Part shown: positions 45,113 to 56,384 of the stretch, piece after piece
Layout of the letters: every line of letters begins with the position of its first letter
Numbering within the stretch: position 1 is the stretch's first letter
Assembly (NCBI RefSeq): GCF_905475395.1
Contig: NC_058338.1
Coordinates: 931,001 to 995,000, forward strand
Length of the DNA: 64,000 bases
Reading direction: 5' to 3'
Source: Chrysoperla carnea
Taxonomy: Eukaryota; Arthropoda; Insecta; Neuroptera; Chrysopidae
Notes under the pieces: model-generated
Seen by the model: the letters and a program-made list of their open reading frames with translations, nothing else
Told to the model about the DNA's origin: nothing
Databases searched by the model: none
Program-made: the position numbers and the translations under genes

Positions 45113-45298
45113 TTTTTTGTTTTTGAGTCATCTTGTTAACAGACAGGCAGAAAGAATTTCAGACGGACAAGCGAAAATGATTTTTATGAACACCTATGAT
45201 AAAATTTAGTTCGTGGTATCAATATTTCTAAGCGTTACAAACTTGGGACTAAACCTAGTATACTTTGATATATTTCATATATACATGGTATAAAAAAG
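45113..45298 (-). mobile_element. Family A copy A7, terminal part
   Basis: TTTTTGTTTTTGAGTCATCT, ACAGACAGGCAG, TTTTATGAACACCTATGATA, TTCTAAGCGTTACAAACTTG, GGACTAAACCTAGTATACTT and TACATGGTATAAAA follow the order of copy A2's distal third. Confidence 0.75.
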
Positions 45299-48200
45299 AG
45301 GCTGTAGCGCTAAAAAAAACGAAAAAGAATGATTTGAACTCAAATCTAGTGGAAACTTAACGAGAAAACACGGTTTTTTTTTGCGAAAAATCGCGGTGTT
45401 CGTTATTTATTTTCTTGACTTGTATTTACAGGAAATACGTTCAAAACTAAAATTGTAGTTTTTTATGGTATGGTTGAAAATGAATATAAATTTACCGCAT
45501 AATTTTAAGCTTCGTTTTCTACGACCTTTGCATAATTATTAATCTTGCAGATGCATGATGAAATCGTACGAAAGCTTCTAAAGGATGATATCTTCATCGT
45601 TAATAGATTACGAACCACCTGTATGTAACGGTATAAGACACAAAAGAATATATTTTAACTTTTTTGTTTTTTTTGAACGAGTTGGGACATAAAATGCGGT
45701 AAAAAGAAATATACAACAAATGGACACACTATTTACCAAGGTAGATTGTTGTCCCCAATAGAGTCATAATTTTTCTGGACAAAACTTTTTTTTTTGTACT
45801 TGTTCTAGTTTTCTTTTCTATTCTAGCTACGATGTATTATGGACCGGTATCTATACTTGATAAAAAATGACTTGGGATACCCTTAAAATAAATTTGTGAC
45901 CTTACTCGGAAAATTTTGAAATAAAAAGCGTTTAAATTTGTAAGACTTTACTCTCAAATTGAATGAAGGAACGCGCAAAAAGCTATATTTTTGGTATCAA
46001 TTACTGTCTAAACTATTTGTTTAGATTTAGACAGTAATTTTGCAAAAAAATGTTTCTATTAGAAAATGTTTGCGTTTTTATAGAGAACAACTTTCTAATT
46101 TAATGTGTTCGTCCAATGTTTGCCAGTTATAAATTAGAGGGGGTTTTAACTGAACCAGAATTCAATTCATGTAAAAGATGTGTGATTTTGAAATTCACAT
46201 TTTCGTTTGAAGCATTAATCTCGATTAAACTTATTGTTCGAGTTTCACGTATAAGTCAAGTTAAAATAATCGATTTGAATGTCATCAAGATTGGAGACAC
46301 GATCCGACTGGTTTTGGGCTTAGTACCGGTCTATTATTAAACTGTTTGAAGTATTACTCCTGCTTATGGAACATTTTTCAGGATATCGGACTAAAGTCAG
46401 AATTTATATTTAAATCGAGCGTGAGTAAAATGCTCATAACGAGAGTGACTTTCTTCAATTTCCAACTGACTTAGGCTCAAATACCTGCTGCATCTTTGTA
46501 AAAAATTTCCATTAAAATTTTTGTCGATACAAATTCAATCAATAGTTTGATAGGTAAGTAAGAGTGGATATATAACTACGCGTTTTTCGATGTATTCGAT
46601 GTTTTCGATGTAGGTGTAAATGATAAATTTATAAAAAAAAAAATCCATGAATGTACTTACCATATGTACAGAGAGTTTAGAAATAATCAAGACTGTTACA
46701 GTAGTAGAGTAGAAATTTAGTAGAAAGAGGGATAAATCAATGTTCATTCAATTACTCAAAAATCCTGATTTTTGTACATTTTGGATAAAAAGTAGTCTAG
46801 ATTGTACACAGACGATTGTCCTCTACTGCTGTAGACAAATTTGGCTGAAGTATTTTTCTGTAGCTAACGTGTTTTCTTTCGAAGTCTCATTCTTCATAAA
46901 ACCCCTTTTTTTGGTTCGGACATTAAAAAATATGCTCCACGTTTCTCTTTTACAACCTTCCTTCAATATTTTCTAAGCTTCCTGCTTGAAATGCTTGAAA
47001 AAATTTGTACCCTTTTACGTTAACGCATCCTACCCTCTAATAACACATATCCAGTATCCTGATCCCGGTAGGAATTCCAATTAAAACACATCTATATATT
47101 TTGTGGTTGTCATTATATTTGTAACCCTTTTTTTTTTCTAACGGGAACGCACCATATTCACAAAAAGTGTTAGCGGATCGGTTCGATGATGGTACTGCGA
47201 TGGGTTCAAATACACATTGGGAACACGATATGTACCTACACAAAAAAAAATGTACATTCTGAATACAAATATGCGGTAGACACATTTCCAATTCCATTGG
47301 CACGGCGCGGGTCTACAACAAGATACAAATTTAAATTTTTATTATCAATAATTGCACTTTTTTCGGGTGTTTTTATGTTATTTTTTTGTAAATTGTTTAT
47401 TTTCATAGGAAGTAAGTAAATTTCTCCGTCACTAAAGTCATATTTCTGTCATATTCGTTTTTGGGGTGATTCCATGAAGAAGTTTGCTATGATTGGAGAA
47501 AAAATTACTGTTTTTTATGGTAAAAATACTTTAGTATGGTGCCAACACTGTAATACTTTTACCTTTCAGTATCTTAAGTATCTAAAGAACATTTTTTCTT
47601 CGTAAATGTTAAGTTTTCATTAAAATTTTATTTTTTATGTTTATAAGAAAATTGTGCGACCTTGCCAAGAGAGTAGGAGCCACCCCTTCTCGGGGATGGA
47701 AAATGACATTCTAAGCAAAAAGTGTCATTGAAACATATTTCGAAAAGTCAATACTTTCCGTGTTATTGGCGATTGATTGAAATTCGAAGTATTTTGGATC
47801 CAATGTAGTGTCAGTCACATAAGGAAAGATCCATTCGATGTATTTTTTTTATTGAAATGAAATTTTTGTGTAGTGGATTCTAGAGATATGGATTCTGTAG
47901 ATTTTAACATTAGCCCGCTTTCTAAGGAAGTTCATTCTATACTTTTCTGTTCTATTAAAATTCGATGAATTTACCAACGATTACATTTTGACTATAATTT
48001 ATTAGGACCTCACACCATGGTAACCACATTAAAACAACCGTTCACATTTCTTTTTATTTATTAATTTCCCAATAAAGGTTTTATTTTGTTTTTAAGGATA
48101 AGGTTTGAATGTTAATGGTTACCTAGTGACCTAATTTCATTATTTTGATATACTATAGTTTTGGGGACTGCAAATTGGTTCTAATTTGTCTATGCGTAGT

Positions 48201-48617
48201 ATTTGACATAGTATTTCAGAATGACTGGAAAATAATAAAAATTTTCATAGCCATAGAGATTAATTTAGAATTGAGAACTTCCTCGTTTGTTTTGCCAGGC
48301 AGAAATTCGGTTTCTTTATTAGCGCGCATTCCGCCTTTAATTAAAGCAACTTCATCTAGGGAAAAAATAATCAAAATTGAATTTTCTTAATAAAAAAGTC
48401 TCCAAAAACGTTGTCAGCTTTCGTACCATAAAATGTAAATTGATTAGAATAAGTTTTACAAACTTAAATTTATATAAAATTTAATTCAATTTAACATATG
48501 CGGTTGAACCAATATGTTTGTTAAACAAATCTTTAAACATTTACCACAAAAATATATGGCGTGAGTTAAGTAAAAATGGTTTATTTTACAATTTCCATAA
48601 TAAACGTTAAAAACATG
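45299..48617. other. No gene seen (3.3 kb); one perfect hairpin
   Basis: A perfect 14-bp stem with 13-base loop lies at 45999-46039 (AATTACTGTCTAAA / TTTAGACAGTAATT). A weak tRNA-like pair of words occurs near 47170-47205 (CGGTTCGATGAT, GGGTTCAAAT). ORFs here have no recognisable motifs. Confidence 0.4.
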
Positions 48618-48955
48618 TACAGGGTGCCCAGGGATAACGGACGACCTTGTTGCATCGAGGTAAAAAATTCTTAGACGAAAAGTTCTCTTCAATCTTTTAA
48701 TCCGATGCACTGATATCCGACCCTTTCTACACATTCACAAACTAGTACACGTATCACGCCAGCGTTAAGTTGAAGCTCTCACTATTTCCTCGATCCTTCC
48801 ACTATTTTGTAAATCGAGTCTGATTGGCTACTTATTTTTATTCATAGTTAATTATCCCTACACCGGTCAAAAAAATGACAGAGGAGTTTTTGTTTTAGAA
48901 TTTAATTTTCTACCTGATATAAAAAGGGCGTCCGATAATCCTGGAACACCCTGTA
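48618..48955. mobile_element. MITE with TACAGGGTG termini, 338 bp
   Basis: The left end TACAGGGTGCCCAGGGATAA with CGGACGACC is inverted at the right end as GGGCGTCCGATAATCCTGGA ending ACACCCTGTA, a 28-base imperfect TIR. There is no ORF. A related right end is at about 63560-63650 (ATTTTATTTTCTATCTGATA, ACACCCTGTATA). Confidence 0.75.
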
Positions 48956-49245
48956 TATCTCTTTTTATATCACAATAATATTTCAGGTCAACCATGGAAT
49001 GCGTTAATTAGATTATTCATAGAATTTGATTAGAAAATTGAATAATTTCTTGGTTATCTTTCATAATCCTTCAAAACCATTCCGTTTTGGTTATTCACGA
49101 AAAACACCTTGTAAGCACCTTCCAAAAGCACACTATATAGGGTTTTTCCGTGGACACTTCATATATTCTCCGCATAGAGGACAGAAGAAAGTAATAAAGT
49201 GAAATTATTATGAAAGTACTAACTATTCTTCATCACATATTATTA

Positions 49246-49639
49246 AACCGGGTGTTTCACGTTGCAATTCCTGTGTCAAGTTTACCAGACCCATATCTAC
49301 AGGGGGAATTGGTGAGCGTAATCTGCGATGAATACGACATGGAATTTTTGAATCTTCAACGCTGGAATGTAATTTCTGGCACATTTACAAGATAGATTTT
49401 TGAATCATCGAAGTATTTTATCAAATTTTGTTTGTCTATTTCTCCACAAAATAAAAAATTTTCTTGTGTTCAACTTTTTGAACCTGTGATTTCTGTGATA
49501 TCTGGGGCCACGAAGTTAAACTCTGGCGAAAACGCATTGCTATGTAGGACGGAAATTCTTCGTATTTTCCTACATATTTAAAGATCAGCTAAACGGTCAG
49601 TCGACACAACAAGTTCACAGTGAGTGGGACACCCGGTAT
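49246..49639. mobile_element. Possible MITE with CCGGGTG termini
   Basis: AACCGGGTGTTTCAC (49246-49260) and its approximate inverse GTGGGACACCCGGTAT (49624-49639) bound 394 bases without a supported gene. A 61-codon ORF inside is not convincing. The TIR is only 14-15 bases with two mismatches. Confidence 0.4.
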
Positions 49640-50450
49640 ATAAAACAGTTCCAGCTAGAGAATGTACAAAAGTTTTTACACACTGGTATGGATGACATAA
49701 TAAAGTCGTCACAGCTTGCAGTGACGTCAATAATGGTTTTTCTTTTAACAAATGTAATTAATGAATTTTTTTTAACATCTAATATATAAAACAGGCTGAT
49801 TCAAAAGTACTTTAACAAACTTCGGCCTAGCCCTATATCATAAAGTTTTATGAGCACATTTTTTTATCACTAGGATGATTTAGACCGAAAATTGGTCGCT
49901 TTAGTCGATATGTTGTTATATTCGATGTTATTATAGTCGATGCTTCTCATGTTTGGTTGAGATCTACTTGTATCCCGTCGTTGTAACCGGTTTGTCGAGA
50001 TAATCGATGACGATATAATTCGTCTTTCACTTTAATTGTAAATAAAGTAATATAATATTTAGTTTGTTTGTTACTTCATGTTCATGTCAGAGGCCCTTCA
50101 AAACCATCATGTCCTTTGTATGTCCTAACATACCTACATGACAGTCACTATATACAATATTATATTATATGTGACATAATTATTATTGTCTAGAGAATGA
50201 CCATTTTATTGTGACTGACATCATGACATTGCACTCAAGTTTATCATCTACATTAAATACTGTTCAATTTTTATTAGCCTGATATGGAATCATAGGTTTC
50301 ATCTTGAAAACTGAAAATTTTACGTAGTTACTTTTATTTGGACTTGAAGTTTTTCGTTGAAAAAAACCCTGTTTTTCTTCATTTTGTGTCGAATAACTAG
50401 ATAAATTGACATCCTGGCTATGGAAGCTTCGCACAGAAAATCTACCTAAA
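49640..50450. other. No gene seen
   Basis: AT-rich sequence before the family A copy. Confidence 0.35.
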
Positions 50451-51090
50451 ACAAGTGAAAACAAACAATTGACTGAGTTAATTGTTGAAATACCATGCAT
50501 AGTCAGTGTTGATTTCTTTATCACATAACACATGTATAGACAGTATGTATAAAATGTATATGCGCAGTCATTTGTTTTTTTGACGTCACGTAAATAACAA
50601 AAGATATTCACTTTTAAATAAACACACATACAACATACAAATACTATAAAATTTACACATAATTAACGCCCTCACGGGTAAACAGTGATGTTTACAAAAA
50701 AATGTTTCAAACAAAAGTTTTTTATTTTTTTATAAGGAACATTTTTTACATTTAAACTTTTGTTCTATCTCTAACGGTTTGCAAGATGGGTCCTACGGAC
50801 CCAAGACCCAATTGACCTATGATGCTCATTTACGAACTTGACCTCTCTTTTTACGTCCTGAGTACGCTGTAAAAATTTCAGCTCGATAGCTTTTTTCGTT
50901 TTTGAGTTATCGTGTCCACAGACGGACGGACGGACGGACGGACGAACGGACGGACAACCGGAAATGGACTAATTAGGTGATTTTATGAACAGCTATGACA
51001 AAATTTTTTTCCTAGCATCATTATTTTTAAGCGTTACAAACTTGGGACTAAACTTAATATACTATGTATATTTCATATGCATGGTATAAA
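50451..51090 (-). mobile_element. Full-length copy of dispersed repeat family A (copy A2)
   Basis: It is bounded by ACAAGTGAAAACAAACAATT and CATATGCATGGTATAAA. It matches copy A1 (7220-7766) throughout in the opposite orientation, including GACGTCACGTAAATAA, GGGTAAACAGTGATGTTTAC, TCTAACGGTTTGCAAGATGG, ATTTCAGCTCGATAGC, CCGGAAATGGACTAATTAGG and GCGTTACAAACTTGGGACTA. A (GGAC)n run at 50921-50956 sits where A1 has a single GTCCGTCTGTGGAC. No ORF. Confidence 0.8.
50921..50956. repeat. (GGAC)n microsatellite inside family A
   Basis: About eight GGAC units with one GGAA, expanded relative to copy A1. Confidence 0.9.
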
Positions 51091-51169
51091 AAGAAGATAT
51101 TAGATGTACTTATTATTCGTTTTGGTAAGATATTTTTGGAGAAATAGCTGGTTGAAGAAGCTCTCTCCA

Positions 51170-51425
51170 TTTAAATATCTTTAACCTTGAAGCCTTTTAC
51201 AAACTGAGCCGATTTTGATGATCATCGCCAATTTTTTAAACATTTAAAACATAGCTAAGAACAATCGCCATTAAAAAATTAACTTTCAAATGAAACCAAA
51301 AAAAATCAAAGTCGGTTCATTCGTTTACGCGCTACAATGGCAAAGGTAGGCAAACAAACAGACACACACGCACATAACATCCAAACTTATAAGACCCCTT
51401 TTTTTTTAGTTGGGGGGTTAAAAAA
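51170..51425 (-). mobile_element. Dispersed repeat family B copy
   Basis: In reverse it shows AACCCCCCAACT, GTGTGTCTGTTTGTTTGCC, GTAGCGCGTAAACGAATGAA, TTTGATTTTTTTTGGTTTCA and GATGATCATCAAAATCGGCT, in the order of the plus-strand copies. Confidence 0.6.
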
Positions 51426-52429
51426 CAGAAAATGAAAAAAGTTTGCATGAAAATTTTCACATATCACTGTAAGTTTAGGAATTTGAGCGTATTTTATCTA
51501 TGGATCCATTAAAATAGTCCAATAATCTCATTTTTGATTAGTTTATTTTTTTAGATGTGGAATTAAACTACCATTAAAGCTTTATAATATATTTCACTTT
51601 ATATTAACATGATATTATTTATGTTTTAAGTTTCAATCATTTTAAGCTTTTAAACATCTCCACATTTGAATATTTTTACAATTATTTTAATTGGTCATTA
51701 GGGCATTAAGTATTATAATAATCGTCATAATATTTTTTTTTTTTGCTTTTTTTAATTTTAAATATATACTTATATTTTTTATAAAATATTATGATAATTT
51801 TTTATAAAAAATAATAAAAATTTATTTAATATATTTTAAAAATGCTGAAATATTATTAAAATTTATTTTAATCATGAATTTTTATATACACGTTTATTAC
51901 AACTATGTACAGGGTGTACAAGCCGTAGCCTTAGCTCATCTGAATATTATTGTGTACATTCTACAACACCAAATCCATATACAACACTTTAATCAATCAC
52001 TTAAAGTCTTAAAGCATAAAAAACACAAAAAATTCTTCCAATTTTCCAGCTTTTTCCTAAAGAAATCGGAAAAATCGAAAAAAAAGGTTTTCGATTTTAT
52101 ATATAAAAAAAAAGAAATCTACGAAAAAAAAAAGAAAGTTATGGAATAATGTATAAATATTGGAAGTACCTAGAATGCAACTGTGCTACGTTTCTATATA
52201 AAATATTATCAGTGATTTTCACTAGTTTAAATAATATGTGTAGGTAGCTATATATAGAGTGATTTTTTAATTCATTGTCTACAACTTTAGAATAATGTGG
52301 GTATAACAAGTGCAATTTACAACATTTAAATAAAAGCGGAACGCTTTATCCTTATCCGGCAAGCTTTTCGGGTAAGGGACGCTAAACTCGCATTTGAAAC
52401 ATATTTAAGATTAGTCTCCATTAAATTAT
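51426..52429. other. No gene seen; A/T-rich low-complexity region
   Basis: Very AT-rich around 51720-51870. An ORF at 51874-52149 ends in a Lys-rich run typical of poly(A) translation. TACAGGGTGTACAAGCCG near 51907 resembles an element end. Confidence 0.4.
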
Positions 52430-52600
52430 CTTTTTTCTTAAAGCCTTTTCCGAACTGAGCTGATTATGACCTAAACTCGCACTTGAAACATAACTAGGAA
52501 CACTCCCCATTAAGTAATCTTTCAAACGATACAATATAAATAAAAATCGGATCATCCATTTAGGTGCTACGATGTCACAGACAGACAGACAGAAGAAAAA
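52430..52600 (-). mobile_element. Dispersed repeat family B copy
   Basis: CTTAAAGCCTTTTCCGAACT with GAGCTGATTATGA, CTCGCACTTGAAACATAACT, ACTCCCCATTAAGTAATCTT and GTGCTACGATGTCACAGACA are the inverse of the family B landmarks. Confidence 0.6.
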
Positions 52601-52964
52601 ACTATTAAAATAAAAAAAAAGTATTTTTATTGAGTTGGGTTGCCGAAGGATTTTTTGTCTTAGAATTTTGTAAGAAGTACATAGTTTCTGTTTCGTACAA
52701 TGATTTTTCGACCTTGTACTATAAAACTAGATGTTATGTATCCAGGTAACAGAAGCCAATATCCTATAAAGCAGAAACCACCCTGTATATGTGAGAAGAA
52801 ACTATCCTCTATGTATGAGAAACGTACAGAAATGTATGAATGTGACAAATTACACCAAGTGCATTACCTTGTACCATACAAACGTACAGAGTGGCACATA
52901 CGAAAATATCAAGCAATTAAACTGATTGAAATATTTAATATAGTTAAGGTAGTTGGCTTGCTAT

Positions 52965-53070
52965 GGGCATAGTGTCAGAAAATCCGTTTAGGCGCTAACA
53001 TGTCGCAGACAGACACACACACAAACATAGCGGTCTAACTTATAATATCCCTTTTTTTGGTTCGGGGGTT
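52965..53070 (-). mobile_element. Dispersed repeat family B terminal fragment
   Basis: AAAATCCGTTTAGGCGCTAA, ACAGACACACACACAAACAT, AGCGGTCTAACTTATAATAT and TTGGTTCGGGGGTTAAAA match the terminal part of the family seen at 4545-4610 and 51340-51425. Confidence 0.6.
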
Positions 53071-53609
53071 AAAAATCAAAATTATCGACCCTTTCATTAC
53101 TGAGATATAAAAACGCTTGGCTACACCATTTAGAGTACTGTGAGTGTAACAGAAATAACTATAGTAGTAGAATTTTTAGTAGCAGAAACTGATCGTACAC
53201 ATGAGAAACAGTTGTGTGAAACAGTATGAGACAAAAATTATACCGCTTTTTGCCAGGAGGGACACTCTGTATGCGATACACATTTGTTGATTCGAATCAG
53301 GAATTTAACCATTACGTATACCATTGGTAAATATTCATTTATTTCAACTACATGTAAAGTGGAAGCACGGGGAACAGAAATGTACACAAACATACCTACA
53401 TCTGTATGTACACTGTAACACTGTACAGTATATATCATTCAAATAGAATTATGTGTGCAGTAAAAGTAGCGAAAGTACTCAAATCTACTCAAATTCGCCG
53501 TTAGTGGCGCTCAATATTATAGTAATGTAGAATCTATGTTATAATTATATGAATACATGCATCTACTACAGGTTGGCCTTATTTTTATTTCATACGGGTT
53601 GGACAAAAA
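53071..53609. other. No gene seen
   Basis: AT-rich sequence. Repeated ACTGTA/TGTACA words near 53380-53440 only. Confidence 0.35.
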
Positions 53610-53998
53610 TTACAATCATTTTCTTCGTTTACGAAAAAATGTTTCAAATAAAAGTTGTTTACAAAGTACAAAACAAGTTGACCAATGTTGTTCGTTTACG
53701 AATTAAACCTCACTTTTTATGTTCTGAGCCGGCTGTCGTAAATTTCAGCTTGATATCTTTGTTGTCAGACAGACAGACGGACAACCGAAAATGGACTAAT
53801 TAGGTGATTTTATGAACATCGCCACCAAAATTTTGTTCGTAACATCAATATTTTATACGTTACAAACTTAGGATTAAACTTGGTATATCTTGATATATTT
53901 CATATACACATGGTATAATAATGCAACCACAGACATTCAAAACTATCTATACAGGGTATTTCAACACTTAGCTCAGTCAATTGTTTGTTTTCACTTGT
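53610..53998. mobile_element. Family A copy A8 (minus) followed by a separate family A end (plus)
   Basis: 53620-53921 follows copy A2 order (AAAATGTTTCAAATAAAAGT, GACCAATGTTG, AACCGAAAATGGACTAATTA, ACACATGGTATAATAATG). At 53952-53998 the opposite terminus appears in the other orientation (GGGTATTTCAACACTTAGCT, CAATTGTTTGTTTTCACTTG). This gives two family A termini in unusual relative orientation. Confidence 0.7.
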
Positions 53999-54339
53999 GT
54001 TGAAACACTTAATCAAAAATGTTGAAGTTTTAACGCAGCCACCTCTCCAACTAAAGATGGTGTGTCATGTATTACCTAGTTATTACATGGTTATTGATAA
54101 GTTATACAAGCAACTTTAATCAAATCATTGATGACTATAAGTGCACAAGTCCATGGTCTATGATGGTCCATGGTCCATTCAAGCTTTGTCGCCATATAAT
54201 TGTATTCATAAATGGCTAACTATCAATATTATCTTTCAATTTGTACAAACAAACAAAGCGTCTATGCAAATATTTGTAATATGATTGTAAGGATGTTTTA
54301 GCAAATTGTACTGTGATATTCAAAATTGTATGAAAAAGG

Positions 54340-54805
54340 ATGTAATACCTCAAAAACGATGAAATTTGACCAAAAATATCAAAAAAATTGATTTTTTTAC
54401 CTTTATGACGTCATAAAAATAAAAAAAATATGATTTTACTCCACCACACGCAAAGTTTATACAATTTGGATCAATCAAGTATGGAATCCCATTAATTTTG
54501 GGACACACTTTTCAAATGTTTTGTCAAATTTTTGCGTATCATTAATAAATTTATGACCCGCTAAAAGTGAAATATATGACCCAAAATTAGTAGGTTTCAT
54601 AAAAACTTTACTCAAATTTGATAAAATTTGGCCAAAATATCTAAAAAAAATTCATTTTTTGGACTTTATGACGTCATAAAATCGAAAAAATTAAATTTTG
54701 CTGTACCACACGTATATTTTGTCATATTTGGATCAATCAAGTATGTAAACCCACTAATTTTGTGTCAAACTTTTCAAATATTTGGTAAAATTTAACGTAG
54801 TTTCA
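54340..54805. repeat. Dispersed repeat family E, tandem dimer at 54.3 kb
   Basis: Two units about 260 bp apart share CTTTATGACGTCATAAAA, TTTGGATCAATCAAGTATG, CCCAYTAATTTTG and CACTTTTCAAAT or AACTTTTCAAAT. Words such as ACTTTATGACGTCAT, TAGTRGGTTTCA and CCAAGTATTTAAT-like blocks link it to the 41.3-kb dimer. No ORF. Confidence 0.7.
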
Positions 54806-55162
54806 ATAAATTTTCAAAATGTTAAAAATATTCATACATTAATTAATTAAAAAAGTAACACAGTTATTCCAAAGTTTTACATTTTTACTTTTGTCGACAC
54901 TCCCCATGACTGCGAATCAATTTGCATGTCCTATTAGATATTAATTTCAATTGCCAGCGAATTTTGCAGTTATTCACACCGCATTAAATATTGGGTATAT
55001 CAAAAATTGTTTTAATAATTAGTTTGCAAATCATTTCGAAACCATAATGGTACGAATTTTGAGAAACCAACAATAAAAAACTTGTTTGTTGCCAAAAATT
55101 AGCACTTTAATTTCGAGAAAATCATTTCAATACAAAATTTATTGTTCTGGCCATAACCATTT
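54806..55162. other. 3' flank of the 55.2-kb gene
   Basis: On the reverse strand AATAAA occurs at about 55143-55138, roughly 20 bases after the stop. Otherwise nothing was identified. Confidence 0.45.
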
Positions 55163-55510
55163 TTAAATCCAAATATTATTCGATAGTAAATTATTAGATC
55201 CCATCAATAACAAATCCATTTCCATTTCTTCAATTGCATCATTCTCTGTAAATATTCCTAAAAAGTCCAATGACAGGATTGAGGATGGTTTAATCCAATT
55301 ATTATAGCTCCACCAACTATTCTTATCACACTTTTCGCCTGGTTCATATTCTTTATGAAACGTTTCATATTGTTCCCATTGTTCGATACTTTCATCTGCG
55401 TCTTCTAAATTGATAAAGGAATAATGATTTATGATGGCTAAAACTGATGTTAGAATTATGGAATTTAATATTAAAGTTAATATTTTATCATATCCCCCCA
55501 AATTATTCAT
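55163..55510 (-). CDS. Unrecognised small membrane-anchored or secreted protein, 115 residues
   Basis: An open frame from the ATG at 55510 to a stop at 55163. Residues 10-27 form one hydrophobic segment (LTLILNSIILTSVLAII) that could be a signal anchor. The rest is acidic, with five Trp (EQWEQYETFHKEYEPGEKCD, NSWWSYNNWIKPSS) and an acidic helix (NDAIEEMEMDLLLMG). An AT-rich chance ORF would be expected to be Lys/Phe/Ile/Asn-rich and poor in Trp, Asp and Glu, so the composition argues for real coding sequence. The downstream poly(A) signal supports this. A single Cys makes a disulphide-rich secreted peptide unlikely. No known family was recognised. It is on the same strand as the other two orphan membrane-protein genes of the window, but no sequence similarity to them is visible. 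Confidence 0.55.
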   Translation of the reverse strand: MNNLGGYDKILTLILNSIILTSVLAIINHYSFINLEDADESIEQWEQYETFHKEYEPGEKCDKNSWWSYNNWIKPSSILSLDFLGIFTENDAIEEMEMDLLLMGSNNLLSNNIWI

Positions 55511-56064
55511 TTTGGCAAATTTTTATTTGAAAACTTCAAATTGTAGATAATTCTGTTGGTGATGAATAAATGGTAACTATGGAAATAATAAACTCACATG
55601 AATCTTAATATTCCAGCATATAAGCGGGAATTATCTTTTCTTGTGGAAATAATTTCTGCGAAACCATATAAAATCCTTATCCTTGACGATGAATTTGCTG
55701 GCTGTTAATATATCCATGACATGACCTATAATATTATAGTTTATCCGCATTAATAACATTCATGATGCAATTTTAGAGGAGTATGGGGTAACGGTGGGGT
55801 ACCATAATATATCAGTTAGTAGGTAGCGAATCCATATGATGTTGTACTAGTTGCCTATATATATATATATATATTTGTTGCTGTATGCCATATAAAATAC
55901 TATATTACAATTTGACAGTTATATTATTCACAACCATATACAAACAGGTAACATCCCGCAAATAAAATACCTTTTATTTATTAAAACGGACTATTATCCG
56001 TCTTGCCAAATATATGCTTAACGTATGTGATACTCGCACGATTAGTTGCGTACAACACTTAATT
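55511..56064. other. Upstream region of the 55.2-kb gene; (AT)n at 55856-55874
   Basis: No exon was found. A perfect (AT)n run of about 19 bases is present. The rest is AT-rich. Confidence 0.4.
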
Positions 56065-56069
56065 TACCA

Positions 56070-56384
56070 AGAAACGTAGTGTAGGTTTTATGGGTTAGTT
56101 TTTATAATAACAAAAGTAGCCAAATAGAGTTTTGATGTAATAATTTTGCATTTAGAGACGCCTTCCACTATGATAAAACACATCCTCTCTTTAAGTAGTG
56201 TTTTATTGGTTTCATTCAAAATGTTATTGAACTGTGATTCGCTAAATATATATTAATTTATTTTGTTAATTATCTCACAAAGTAGGCCTCAGATCCAAAA
56301 GTGGAAAATAACTTTTTCCTTCGTCTTTATGAGCTTATTCTGCAGGAAAACGATCTGCAGTCAATAACAGAACGCCCTGTATAG
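56070..56384. mobile_element. Dispersed repeat family D, copy 2
   Basis: Nearly identical to 35955-36260, with the same end GAACGCCCTGTATA. It differs by scattered substitutions and one small indel, so the two copies are of similar young age. No ORF. Confidence 0.85.

Noticed and set aside
47160-47215. tRNA gene suggested by GGTTCGATGATGG and GGGTTCAAAT
   Set aside because: No stems pair and box spacing is wrong.
52700-52972. 90-codon ORF with MYEKRTEMYECDK-like wording
   Set aside because: The wording comes from short internal direct repeats (ATGTATGAGAAACG / ATGTATGAATGTG) between transposon fragments; no gene features were found.
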